From: CAWCON01 sp963797185
GTDB taxonomy: Bacteria; Patescibacteriota; Saccharimonadia; Saccharimonadales; UBA4665
Assembly (NCBI GenBank): GCA_963797185.1
Contig: CAWCON010000003.1
Coordinates: 62,001 to 126,000, forward strand
DNA: 64,000 nucleotides
Direction: 5' to 3'
The stretch's first letter is position 1. Each line of letters starts with the position of its first letter. Position numbers and translations under genes: made by a program. Under the pieces are notes generated by a model, which was not told the origin of the DNA, did not search any database, and saw nothing but the letters and a program-made list of their open reading frames with translations. Positions 53,412 to 61,823 of this stretch are shown here, in pieces.

Positions 53412-55031
53412 GTGGTGGCTAAAAGACCAACCAAATATGTGTTTGTAACAGGAGGTGTTCTTTCCGGAGTTGGAAAGGGTATTACTGCGGCTTCGATTGG
53501 AAATTTATTAAAAGCCCGTGGCTTCACGGTTAATATTCAAAAGTGTGATCCATACCTAAATGTTGATGCCGGTACGCTCAACCCACGAGAGCATGGCGAG
53601 TGCTATGTCACTAAAGATGGCGCTGAAACAGATCTCGATTTAGGACATTATGAACGGTTCCTCGATGAAGAGCTTACTCAAGGTAGCTCACTCATGGCAG
53701 GGAGAGTCTTGTTAAAGGTTATTCAAGACGAGCGTGCTGGCCGCTACGCTGGGCGTTCAGTGCAAATTATCCCTCATGTGACGAGTGCTATTCAAAACTA
53801 CATAGAAGTAGCCGGTGAAGGTTTTGATGTACATATTGTCGAGATTGGCGGCACGATTGGTGACTATGAAAGTTTGAGTTTCGTAGAGGCTATTCGTGAG
53901 CTTGGTCTTAAGGTCGGGCGCCGAGAGAATAGTGTTTATGTCCATGTAGTGTACTTACCATACCTCGGTGCTAGCCAGGAGATAAAAACAAAGCCTGCCC
54001 AAAACTCAATTCGAGACTTGCGCGGGCTCGGGATATCACCTGATATCTTAGTAGCGCGCAGCGAAACTACAGCACCGGTCGGTGTTAAGTCCAAGTTAAG
54101 TTTGTTCTGCGGAGTGGAAGAGGCGGCAATTGCTTTAATACCAAATGCGCCAACTATTTATGAAGTACCCCTTACGTTAGAAGATACGGGTATCGCAGAA
54201 GTTATTTGCGAGAAGCTTGGCATCAAGGCAAAAAAGCCAGATCACAAGGAGTGGAGAGAAGTAGTCAAGCGAGCTTTGTCGAATTATCGCCAAACCATTA
54301 AGGTTGGCGTTGTAGCCAAGTATCTCGATAATCAGGATACTTACATGTCGGTTATAGAAGCGTTACGTTCTGCGGCGTGGGCCAATAAGTGCAATATCGA
54401 TATTAGATGGATAGATGCCGAAGAAATTGAGAATAGTGCTGAAATTCCTGATAGCTTGAAGCAAGTCCAAGGCATTATTGTGCCCGGTGGCTTTGGAAAA
54501 AGAGGTCTGAATGGCAAGATTAAAGCGGCTCAATATTGTTTAGCCAGCAAGACGCCATATCTGGGGCTATGTTTAGGTCTACAGATGGCTGTCATCGCTG
54601 CTGCCCGATCGTATGGGCTGAGCGATGCAACGACCGCTGAACTTGATCCAACTGCCGAGCATAAGGTGATTGACACTATGGCTGATCAGAAAGGAAAAGA
54701 GAATACCGGTGGAACTATGCGACTCGGTGACTACCCCTGCGTGTTAGACAAGAAGAGCTTGTCAGTGAAGCTATATGGGGAAAGTAAGATTGTCGAACGT
54801 CACCGACACCGTTACGAATGTAACAATAAGTATCGTTCTGATTATGAGAAGTGGGGAATTCGACCCGTTGGTCTATCGCCTGATGGTCATCTTGTTGAGG
54901 TAATTGAAGCAATAGACCATCCATTTTTCGTTGCTAGTCAGTTTCACCCAGAGTTTACCTCTCGCCCAAATCGCCCCAACCCTCTTTTTAATGGCTTCGT
55001 GACCAGTTTATTGCAAAAAACTACCAACTAG
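53412..55031 (+). CDS. pyrG: CTP synthase
   Basis: Encodes 539 residues from GTG 53412; the next codon but none, GTG 53415, is equally possible. The synthetase domain has KYVFVTGGVLSGVGKGITAAS and the Cys-containing CDPYLNVDAGT; the glutaminase domain has the Cys in LGLCLGLQ and the His/Glu pair in QFHPEFTSRP. It makes CTP from UTP and Gln. The 133-base gap upstream contains GAGAGAG as ribosome binding site and a GAGAGCTCTC palindrome just after ctpA, with no clear terminator. Confidence 0.97.
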   Translation: MVAKRPTKYVFVTGGVLSGVGKGITAASIGNLLKARGFTVNIQKCDPYLNVDAGTLNPREHGECYVTKDGAETDLDLGHYERFLDEELTQGSSLMAGRVLLKVIQDERAGRYAGRSVQIIPHVTSAIQNYIEVAGEGFDVHIVEIGGTIGDYESLSFVEAIRELGLKVGRRENSVYVHVVYLPYLGASQEIKTKPAQNSIRDLRGLGISPDILVARSETTAPVGVKSKLSLFCGVEEAAIALIPNAPTIYEVPLTLEDTGIAEVICEKLGIKAKKPDHKEWREVVKRALSNYRQTIKVGVVAKYLDNQDTYMSVIEALRSAAWANKCNIDIRWIDAEEIENSAEIPDSLKQVQGIIVPGGFGKRGLNGKIKAAQYCLASKTPYLGLCLGLQMAVIAAARSYGLSDATTAELDPTAEHKVIDTMADQKGKENTGGTMRLGDYPCVLDKKSLSVKLYGESKIVERHRHRYECNNKYRSDYEKWGIRPVGLSPDGHLVEVIEAIDHPFFVASQFHPEFTSRPNRPNPLFNGFVTSLLQKTTN

Positions 55032-55048
55032 GCTAGTGTTAAAACAAC

Positions 55049-55489
55049 ATGGATACTAACGTACCTCCACCTTCCACTCCTAGTAACAACACTCCTGTTA
55101 GTGTCGATCCAGCTGTTCCTAAAAAACGTATTTTAATGGTTGAGGATGACGATGCGCTAGCCGCGATTTATATCAACCGTATTCAAATGGAAGGCTTTGA
55201 TGTTAAGCGTGTAGTAAACGGGGAAGATGCGCTAGCCGCGGCCATTGCTTACCGGCCCAATCTTATACTGCTCGATGTCATGCTACCGAGGGTGAGCGGT
55301 TTTGATGTACTTGATATTATCCGTAATACTCGAGAAACGGCCAACATAAAAGTTATTATATTGTCAGCCTTAAGTCAGGATGCGGATAGAGAACGTGCTA
55401 ATAGTCTCGGTGTTGATGATTATCTCGTTAAGTCAGAAGTTGTATTGGCAGATGTTATTCAGCTGATTAAACAGCGTATCGAAGAATAA
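55049..55489 (+). CDS. Single-domain response regulator
   Basis: Encodes 146 residues. After a Pro-rich N-terminus of 25 residues comes one intact receiver domain: acidic pair in MVEDDDA, phospho-acceptor Asp76 in LLDVMLP, Ser in ILSALS and Lys128 in DYLVKSE. There is no output domain, so it may signal through protein contact. No intact histidine kinase is seen in the window. It is convergent with rpmA, 11 bases apart. Confidence 0.92.
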   Translation: MDTNVPPPSTPSNNTPVSVDPAVPKKRILMVEDDDALAAIYINRIQMEGFDVKRVVNGEDALAAAIAYRPNLILLDVMLPRVSGFDVLDIIRNTRETANIKVIILSALSQDADRERANSLGVDDYLVKSEVVLADVIQLIKQRIEE

Positions 55490-55500
55490 AGCAGCGCTTC

Positions 55501-55773
55501 TTAGTCGACAACTACTTCAGTTCGTCGTACTGTTTTGCCAGTAAAACGACGAACTCGGCGAGTCTGGTATCGTATAACGCCATCTTTGCTAGCGTGGATC
55601 GTAAAGTTACGGCCCAAGATGGTACCTTTGCCAGCTCGTTTACTGAGGCCAACCTGTCGAACAATAACCTGACCAGTTTTAACGGTTTGATTGCCAAATA
55701 GTTTAACTCCTAGTCTTTGACCAGGACTATCATGAGTATTTTTGCTGGTGCCTCCAGCTTTAACGTGTGCCAT
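55501..55773 (-). CDS. rpmA: Ribosomal protein bL27
   Basis: Encodes 90 residues. The N-terminus MAHVKAGGTSKNTHDSPGQRLGVK matches bL27 in pattern; (G)QRLGVK.FG.Q, VIVRQ.G and the basic C-terminal half are clear. The short N-terminal arm needs no cleavage, unlike in Firmicutes. It lies by the peptidyl transferase centre. rplU, the usual partner, is not adjacent. Confidence 0.95.
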   Translation of the reverse strand: MAHVKAGGTSKNTHDSPGQRLGVKLFGNQTVKTGQVIVRQVGLSKRAGKGTILGRNFTIHASKDGVIRYQTRRVRRFTGKTVRRTEVVVD

Positions 55774-55777
55774 CTAG

Positions 55778-56965
55778 TTATTTCCTTGTGACTATTAATA
55801 ATTCCCGACAGACTACCTGATTTGGTCGAGCGTAGATCAAATCTTGATTGTGAGTGTGTCTAAAACTTACTCGATTATACCCTAGTTGTTCTAGATGTTC
55901 AAGGAGAGGAAGGTGAAGGAATACACCTGGTCTTGTTTGCCAGGTTGGTACCGCCAAACAGAGCCGATCACCTGATTTAATTTGTGGCCATAAATTGTGT
56001 AAAAATTTTTCAGTTATGGTTCCACAATTCGTTCGATTGGATTCTAACTCTTCATGGGTCGGCATATGATTAAAGGCTCGGCCGAGATACAGCTCTGAGG
56101 CAATAGTGTCGAAGGGTTTTTGCCAAGTCATATTGGTAGCATCACCCAATTCTAAACGAGGATTCTTAAGTGCCAAAACGCCAGTACGCAAACCTAACCA
56201 TGCCAAATTTTGTTGGCTATACGTCAACATTCGCTCGTCAATATCCGTACCATAGACAAGAAACCCCATCAGACCAGCTTCTTGCAAGACAACACCGGTT
56301 CCACAGAAAGGATCAAGCACGGTGCTTGCCGTGTCCAACGTTCCTGCTGCCAGGTTAATAATAATTTGAGCGAGCTTCGGTGGTAACATCCCGACTCGGC
56401 TATCACGATGGGGCCGACTGTAGTCTCGGCTTGAATAGGCGTCTATATCTTGTACCTGAACGGTTCGTCCGCAGATGACTCGATTGCCGTCCTTGAGGAA
56501 CACGAGCTCCGCATTGTGACCATGTAATAGTCTATTGTGAAGCACCTGAGCACTATTTAGAGCGATTTTCTGGTTCGGTACCAAGCGGAATGACTGCTTT
56601 GCGGCTTTAAAGCTTTTTTTCAGCTCTAAACCAGTTGCCAGTACCTCTTTTGGTGTAACATCGATTCCGTAGACGCTCAGGCCAAAGGTGATCTTACCAG
56701 TGTTGTCGTCAGTCATGTACTTCTCGGAACTGGCTTTCAGATAGGATGTGATGTTGGGCCAGGTAGGATCTTGGAGGATTGATTCGACGCTACATACCTT
56801 AATAACACCCCCAAGTCGATCAAATCGTATTGAATCCGGGGCGCAATCTATCAGAACAGCGCCATGGCCGACTGGTTGCATGACGTCCGGTCCGTATAAA
56901 CTCTCAAGTTCAGCCAATCCCAACTCTGATTGTCGACCGAGTATACACAGTGTTTGTTGATTCAT
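55778..56965 (-). CDS. TRM11/Trm-G10-like RNA methyltransferase
   Basis: Encodes 395 residues from the ATG at 56965. A TATACT box 7 bases upstream on the same strand decides this start over longer frames. The N-terminus (CILGRQSELGLAELESLYG) matches the THUMP-side start of COG1041 proteins; then YSSRDYSRPHRDSRVGMLPPKLAQ and the SAM motif DPFCGTGVVLQEA...GTDIDERM. The usual catalytic TDPPYG is here SELYLG. Likely substrate is guanosine in tRNA, by family; the altered tetrapeptide leaves activity open. It is divergent from the next gene with 51 bases between the starts. Confidence 0.82.
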   Translation of the reverse strand: MNQQTLCILGRQSELGLAELESLYGPDVMQPVGHGAVLIDCAPDSIRFDRLGGVIKVCSVESILQDPTWPNITSYLKASSEKYMTDDNTGKITFGLSVYGIDVTPKEVLATGLELKKSFKAAKQSFRLVPNQKIALNSAQVLHNRLLHGHNAELVFLKDGNRVICGRTVQVQDIDAYSSRDYSRPHRDSRVGMLPPKLAQIIINLAAGTLDTASTVLDPFCGTGVVLQEAGLMGFLVYGTDIDERMLTYSQQNLAWLGLRTGVLALKNPRLELGDATNMTWQKPFDTIASELYLGRAFNHMPTHEELESNRTNCGTITEKFLHNLWPQIKSGDRLCLAVPTWQTRPGVFLHLPLLEHLEQLGYNRVSFRHTHNQDLIYARPNQVVCRELLIVTRK

Positions 56966-56972
56966 GTTAAGG

Positions 56973-56978
56973 AGTATA
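56973..56978 (-). promoter_or_regulatory. -10 box of the TRM11-like gene, leaderless
   Basis: AGTATA on the plus strand reads TATACT on the minus strand and lies 7 bases before the ATG at 56965. Confidence 0.55.
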
Positions 56979-57000
56979 ACGCGTTCGCCAAACTTTTCGA

Positions 57001-57006
57001 TATAAT
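57001..57006 (+). promoter_or_regulatory. -10 box of the YbhN-like gene
   Basis: TATAAT lies 10 bases before ATG 57017, giving a transcript with almost no leader. It stands back to back with the minus-strand promoter at 56973-56978. Confidence 0.5.
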
Positions 57007-57016
57007 AGTGTGTAAC

Positions 57017-58078
57017 ATGAAGCATGCCTTGTTCTTGTATGTTGAAAAGCACTGGAAGATTATTTTAAACGTTCTCTCTGTTACCGTACTGCTCATCATC
57101 ATTTATGCGCTTCGACATGAACTGATCTCAACATTTAATAATCTGGCACGGGTTCATGCTTGGATCCTGCTGCTTATGGTGCCGATCGAAGCCCTTAATT
57201 ACGATGCCCAAGCTCGGATGTACCGTAGTTTATTCCAGCTGGTTGGTAACGAAGTAAAATACGAATCTCTATACAAAATTTCACTCGAGCTTAATTTTAT
57301 TAATAGTGTTTTTCCGAGTGCTGGTTTCTCGGGTGTTTCGTACTTCGGTGCTCGTTTACGATCAAGCGAGATCAGTGGCGGAAAGGCTGCGGTAGTCCAA
57401 ATGATTAAATTAGTACTGATATTTCTGTCGTTTGAGATACTGTTACTCCTCGGTCTGGTATTCATGGCGGTCGGCGGTCACATTAACGATATAACGATAT
57501 TAGTTGCTAGCTCGGTAACGACTTTGATGATTGTCGGTACGCTTGCTTTCATGTCAATTATTGGTAGTACTGAGCGAATTAATGCTACTTTCACGGTAGT
57601 GACTCGATTTGTAAACGGATTAATTCATATTTTTCGACCGGACCACCCTGAGACAATTAAAGCTGAACGTATTCGCCATCTTGTCGATGAGCTGCACAAG
57701 AATTATCGTTTAATTCACACTAATTACCGTCAACTAAAAGCACCACTTTTATATGCACTCATCGCGAACCTGACTGAGGTTTTATCGATTTATGTTGTGT
57801 ACGGTGCGTTCGGACATTGGGTGAATTTTGGAGCAGTTATATTGGCTTATGCTGTTGCTAACTTTGCCGGTCTTATTTCTGTTTTGCCAGGGGGTCTTGG
57901 TGTTTTTGAGGCGCTAATGACCGCCGTATTAGTAGCTGCAGGCGTACCGCTGCAACTAAGTATTCCAGTGACGGTAATGTACCGGGTACTTAATACGATT
58001 ATCCAAGTTCCTCCAGGCTACTACTTTTATCACAAAGCACTTCAGCACAGTAACTTAAGCCAAGCAAATTATGAGTGA
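57017..58078 (+). CDS. YbhN/UPF0104-type membrane protein (flippase-like domain)
   Basis: Encodes 353 residues from ATG 57017. About eight hydrophobic helices. Landmarks of the lysylphosphatidylglycerol synthase transmembrane family: LELNFINSVFPSAGFSG in the first third and ISVLPGGLGVFEALM near the end. It lacks the aminoacyl-transferase domain, so lipid or polyprenyl substrate handling is likelier than lysyl transfer. Its end overlaps xseA by 8 bases. Confidence 0.87.
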   Translation: MKHALFLYVEKHWKIILNVLSVTVLLIIIYALRHELISTFNNLARVHAWILLLMVPIEALNYDAQARMYRSLFQLVGNEVKYESLYKISLELNFINSVFPSAGFSGVSYFGARLRSSEISGGKAAVVQMIKLVLIFLSFEILLLLGLVFMAVGGHINDITILVASSVTTLMIVGTLAFMSIIGSTERINATFTVVTRFVNGLIHIFRPDHPETIKAERIRHLVDELHKNYRLIHTNYRQLKAPLLYALIANLTEVLSIYVVYGAFGHWVNFGAVILAYAVANFAGLISVLPGGLGVFEALMTAVLVAAGVPLQLSIPVTVMYRVLNTIIQVPPGYYFYHKALQHSNLSQANYE

Positions 58079-59186
58079 AGCGCCAGTCTTTAGCGTCACT
58101 GAGTTTGTAGCGGTCTTTAATCAGACGCTAGAATATGCGTATCCCATCGTTACAATCGTTGGGGAACTAGCCAATTATCGAGTCAGTAAAGATAAGTGGA
58201 TATACTTTGATCTTAAAGATGACGAGTCAAATATTCATTGTTTCGGGAGTGTCTTCCGATTGCCAGGGCCACTGAAAGACGGCTTAATGCTTCGAGTGAG
58301 TGCGGTGCCACGCTTGCATCCACAGTATGGTTTTAGTCTTACCGTGCAACATATCGAATTAAGCGGCGAAGGGTCTATTAAGCAGGCTGCTGAGCTGCTA
58401 AAGGCAAAACTGAATGCGGAAGGACTCTTTGAACCTAGCCGTAAACGCCAACTACCGTATCCACCACAGCAGATTGGCCTTATTACGTCGGCTGAGTCAG
58501 CGGCATATCATGATTTTGTTAAAATCCTATCTGATAGGTGGGGAGGGTTGGAAATAACGTTGGCTGATGTCCAGGTTCAGGGAGAGATTGCCGAAACGCA
58601 AATAATCACGGCCATTAACAACTTTGGTCAAATGACTTATCCACCCGAAGTCCTCATAATTACACGCGGAGGAGGGAGCCCAGAAGACTTGCAGGTTTTT
58701 AATACAGAGATGCTAACAAGAGCAGTCGCTGCAAGTAGAATCCCAACACTAGTAGCAATAGGTCACGAACGAGATGTTTCTTTGGCTGAGTTAGCGGCTG
58801 ATCAACGAGCCAGTACCCCTAGTAATGCGGCTGAGCTGCTGGTGCCTGACAGAACGCAATTATTGAAACAGCTAGCTGCATTACATCAGCAAATTCGGTC
58901 AGTACTGAATCAGCGTTATGAAGTTGCTTCACAGCAACTTACGGATTATAGGCGTAGTCTTGAGACGCAACTTAATCTCGTCGTTAAGCAGGTCAACGAT
59001 CAGTTAGCAATGAAGAGAAAAATTTTGCAATTACTTGATCCTCAGACTATTCTACAGCGGGGTTACTCGATTATTCATAAGGGTACTAAAGTTATTAAAA
59101 GCGCCACAGAACTTCATCAGAGCGACGAAGTTAGTATTCAGTTTCACGATGGACACATCCAGGCGAAAGTTCATAATAGAGCATAG
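58071..59186 (+). CDS. xseA: Exodeoxyribonuclease VII large subunit
   Basis: Encodes 371 residues, shorter than the 400-450 common elsewhere. The N-terminal OB fold (about 5-95; VGELANYRVSKDKWIYFDLKD) is followed by the catalytic region LITS..SAAYHDF, RGGGSPEDLQVFN and AIGHERDVSLAELAAD.RASTPSNAAEL, a shortened coiled coil and the ending QRGYSII.KGTKVI. It degrades single-stranded DNA with XseB, which is encoded 12 bases downstream. Confidence 0.96.
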   Translation: MSEAPVFSVTEFVAVFNQTLEYAYPIVTIVGELANYRVSKDKWIYFDLKDDESNIHCFGSVFRLPGPLKDGLMLRVSAVPRLHPQYGFSLTVQHIELSGEGSIKQAAELLKAKLNAEGLFEPSRKRQLPYPPQQIGLITSAESAAYHDFVKILSDRWGGLEITLADVQVQGEIAETQIITAINNFGQMTYPPEVLIITRGGGSPEDLQVFNTEMLTRAVAASRIPTLVAIGHERDVSLAELAADQRASTPSNAAELLVPDRTQLLKQLAALHQQIRSVLNQRYEVASQQLTDYRRSLETQLNLVVKQVNDQLAMKRKILQLLDPQTILQRGYSIIHKGTKVIKSATELHQSDEVSIQFHDGHIQAKVHNRA

Positions 59187-59198
59187 AGAAGAAAGATT

Positions 59199-59393
59199 AT
59201 GGCGATCAATAAGAGAGACTATCAAACAATAAGCAATGAGCTAGATAAAGTATTAGCCCAACTCCAAGACACAGAAGTAGCAATTGATGACGCTATCGAT
59301 CTATATCAACAGGGAGAGAAACTTATCAAAGAGCTGGAAGTCTACCTAAAAACGGCTCAAAACAAAATCACCAAGCTCCCGAAAAAGACGTAG
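59199..59393 (+). CDS. xseB: Exodeoxyribonuclease VII small subunit
   Basis: Encodes 64 residues. Helical hairpin typical of XseB: YQTISNELDKVLAQLQD, AIDDAIDLYQQGEKLIKELEVYLK.AQNKI. It coats the coiled coil of XseA. It is co-transcribed with xseA and followed after 9 bases by a methyltransferase gene. Confidence 0.93.
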   Translation: MAINKRDYQTISNELDKVLAQLQDTEVAIDDAIDLYQQGEKLIKELEVYLKTAQNKITKLPKKT

Positions 59394-59402
59394 CATTTAA
59401 CT

Positions 59403-59906
59403 ATGACTTGGGTCTTGCTTGCGGTAGTTGTTATCATCCTCATATTCAGTTCGGTGTTATTGTTCGGTGCGCCTTTCTTACCGACACTCAAAAAACAGGT
59501 TGATGAAGCGCTCGACTTGTTAGCGCTTCAGCCTGGAGAAAGATTACTTGAACTAGGTTGTGGTGATGGACGATTGCTTCGAGCCGCAGCGAAGCGTGGC
59601 ATCAAAGCTGTTGGCTATGAGATAAATCCTTTACTGGTGCTGTATTGTAAAGTTCGATGTTGGCGGGAACGTAAGCTTATAAGTGTTCATTGGCGGAATT
59701 TTTGGCATATTTCATTGCAGGGCAGCGATGGGATTTATGTGTTTTTGCTAAAGCCCTACATGACTAAATTGAATAATAAAATTATTCAAGAAATTGATCA
59801 CCCAACAAGGGTGGTAAGTTTAGCATTTGCATTTCCTAAGCGACAACCAGCCAAGACGTTCAATGGTCTTATGTTATATATTTTTAACCCGAAAAAGGGA
59901 ACGTAG
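59403..59906 (+). CDS. Small membrane-anchored class I methyltransferase
   Basis: Encodes 167 residues. One N-terminal helix (about 3-25) is followed by a Rossmann fold with SAM motif LLELGCGDGRLLRAAAKRG and the acidic YEINPLLVLY. The later part is short, and no NPPY-like motif is seen. The target is unknown; the membrane anchor suggests a lipid or membrane-protein substrate, or the family of predicted eukaryotic-like lysine methyltransferases. It lies 9 bases after xseB. Confidence 0.8.
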   Translation: MTWVLLAVVVIILIFSSVLLFGAPFLPTLKKQVDEALDLLALQPGERLLELGCGDGRLLRAAAKRGIKAVGYEINPLLVLYCKVRCWRERKLISVHWRNFWHISLQGSDGIYVFLLKPYMTKLNNKIIQEIDHPTRVVSLAFAFPKRQPAKTFNGLMLYIFNPKKGT

Positions 59907-59964
59907 GATTATTATCAGTTCCAGCGATGGTCGAGGCTTTACGACACCGAAGAAATGGTTTACC

Positions 59965-60639
59965 ATGAGCGATATGCAAACTCAACAACGCGGATTTGTT
60001 AATAATCTCCTCATGCCGTTTGTTTTTGTATTTTTGCTTTTTATCGTTGCAGCCATATTTGCAGTTTGGGCATACAAGGGCCGAGAGGATTATAAGGATA
60101 ACGCTACCCAGAAAATTGCGGTTGCAGTTACTGCCGCCACCGCTCAACAAAAAACACAGGACGCCCAGCAGTATGCGCTTGCTTCTCAAAACCCGCTACT
60201 GACCTATAACGGTCCTCAGGAGTTCGGCAGTATTGTTTTGCAATACCCGAAAACCTGGAGTGGTTATGTTGCCGAAGCCGATTCCAGTTCGACGCCAATA
60301 GATGGTTATTTTCAGCCTGGTGTCATACCGAATATTCAAACTCAAACAAGTTCGTTTGCATTGCGAGTTCAAATTTTGACAGAGAGTTATGACCAGGCAG
60401 TTACTCAGTACACGAGTCAAGCTCAACAAGGCCAGGCGACAATTACGCCGTTTGCCTTTAAAAAGGTACCTTCGAATATCGGCATCATGGTAGTAGGGAC
60501 GGTTGGACAGAATAATCAAACCGGTGAAGAAGTGATCGTGCCGTTACGAAATCAGACGATTGAACTGTGGACGGAATCCAGCCAAGAGGAGGCAACATTT
60601 AATAATGTTATACTTCCGAATTTCTCATTTTCGCCCTGA
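59965..60639 (+). CDS. Membrane-anchored extracytoplasmic protein, unknown
   Basis: Encodes 224 residues from ATG 59965 (a second ATG at 59974 is possible); the longer in-frame extension overlaps the previous gene and is unlikely. One helix at about 13-36 is followed by a coil and a beta-rich domain (about 75-224) including a FGSIVLQYPKTWSGY start, which resembles PsbP/DUF-type extracytoplasmic domains that open with YP..W. Exact family not recognised. Confidence 0.75.
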   Translation: MSDMQTQQRGFVNNLLMPFVFVFLLFIVAAIFAVWAYKGREDYKDNATQKIAVAVTAATAQQKTQDAQQYALASQNPLLTYNGPQEFGSIVLQYPKTWSGYVAEADSSSTPIDGYFQPGVIPNIQTQTSSFALRVQILTESYDQAVTQYTSQAQQGQATITPFAFKKVPSNIGIMVVGTVGQNNQTGEEVIVPLRNQTIELWTESSQEEATFNNVILPNFSFSP

Positions 60640-60644
60640 CGAAG

Positions 60645-60653
60645 TGCTATACT
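60645..60653 (+). promoter_or_regulatory. Extended -10 box of the kinase/receiver pair
   Basis: TGCTATACT (hexamer 60648-60653) fits an extended -10 box. The first possible start, GTG 60664, is 10 bases downstream. This is the same sequence as the parAB promoter core. Confidence 0.5.
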
Positions 60654-60663
60654 ACAGCTAGAT

Positions 60664-61404
60664 GTGAATGGAGGGCTAGTGGGGAAAATGACAGGTATTC
60701 AAGCGCAGGCTTCTTCAGATTCCTGGGAACTGTTAAAAGCTGTAGCCGAAGATATGAAGCTGCCGCTTCTTGAGATCAGCCACGCTGCGGAGCTAACTCA
60801 GATGACTGGTACTATCTCGAAGGACATGCTGCAAACGATTGAGCAGGGAGCTCACGCTGCACTTGGACTACTTGATAGCTACATGCTTGGATTGCAGCTT
60901 GCTGAAGAGCAACAAACACTAGAACTAGAACCAGTAGCCTTATCTTCAGTACTGTATGATACCGCCCATAGTTTGGAGCGTTACGCAAAACCATACGGAG
61001 TAATCATTGAGTCGCAAGTCAGTAGTCAAAATCTTGTTATGGCTCATCAAGTAGGGCTGAGAGCAGCACTACTCAATCTTGGTAAAGTTATTCTTAAGGC
61101 GCAGTCTCCCGAGCGTAAGCTACCGACTATTAAGTTGGTTGTGCGCTCAACGGCTAGCGGTATTTCTACCGGTATCTACAGTGACATAACTCCATTATCG
61201 CCAGTAGCGCTTCGTCAAGCTAGTCAACTCTATGGGCGGGCCAGACAGCCATTGATCTGGCTTTCAGATGGTTCTGCCGCTGGTATTTTTATAGCCAGTA
61301 GCATTCTAAAAGCTATGTCTGGTTATTTGCGGACGTCTCATTATCGTAAGCAAGCTGGTTTAGCGGTTATATTACCCCCAAGTCACCAGTTGCAGCTTGT
61401 TTAA
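60664..61404 (+). CDS. Degenerate histidine kinase-like protein
   Basis: Encodes 246 residues from GTG 60664; GTG 60679 and ATG 60688 are alternatives. A dimerisation helix with EDMKLPLLEIS aligns with the H-box HELRTPLTSI, but the phospho-accepting His is Glu29 (codon 60748-60750). The ATPase-like half keeps the shape (ALLNLGKVILKA for the N-box, and AAGIFIASSILKAMSGYL for the G2 box), yet the N-box Asn is replaced and no DxGxG is seen. So it is probably a pseudokinase. No membrane helix or sensor domain is present. A matching degenerate receiver follows 17 bases downstream. Confidence 0.7.
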   Translation: MNGGLVGKMTGIQAQASSDSWELLKAVAEDMKLPLLEISHAAELTQMTGTISKDMLQTIEQGAHAALGLLDSYMLGLQLAEEQQTLELEPVALSSVLYDTAHSLERYAKPYGVIIESQVSSQNLVMAHQVGLRAALLNLGKVILKAQSPERKLPTIKLVVRSTASGISTGIYSDITPLSPVALRQASQLYGRARQPLIWLSDGSAAGIFIASSILKAMSGYLRTSHYRKQAGLAVILPPSHQLQLV

Positions 61405-61421
61405 GGAACCGGGTTTCTAGT

Positions 61422-61823
61422 ATGAGAATTTTGCTAGTTGAATCCAGCAGTACACTTACCAAGATTTATAAGCAGGCTTTTAAGCAAGTAGGTTATACGG
61501 TAGATAGCGCCAACAATGCTCAAGCTGCCATAAATGCTGCCGATAAAAATCTACCCGACGCAGTAGTACTTGAATTACAACTAGGTTCTCATAACGGTGT
61601 TGAATTTTTGTATGAATTTAGATCATATCCTGAGTGGCAGGCAATCCCGGTTATTCTTCATAGCTTAGTACCACCGACAGAATTTCAGAATAATCAAATC
61701 GTATACCGGCAATTAAGAATTGCTGACTATCTCTACAAACCGCAAACCAGCTTACAGCAACTTATACGGACTGTTGAGAACTGTTTGCGTACGCCGATTT
61801 CCAATTCTATCGCTCAGCTATGA
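61422..61823 (+). CDS. Degenerate receiver-domain protein (Asp to Glu)
   Basis: Encodes 133 residues. The receiver fold is clear: RILLVESS, PDAVVLELQLG, GVEFLYEFR, PVILHSLV and DYLYKP. The phospho-acceptor Asp is Glu51 (codon 61572-61574), and the usual acidic pair EDD is ESS, so magnesium binding and phosphorylation are unlikely. The Lys in YKP is kept. Glu can mimic phospho-Asp, so a permanently on state is possible. Its stop overlaps the recO start by 4 bases. Confidence 0.85.
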   Translation: MRILLVESSSTLTKIYKQAFKQVGYTVDSANNAQAAINAADKNLPDAVVLELQLGSHNGVEFLYEFRSYPEWQAIPVILHSLVPPTEFQNNQIVYRQLRIADYLYKPQTSLQQLIRTVENCLRTPISNSIAQL

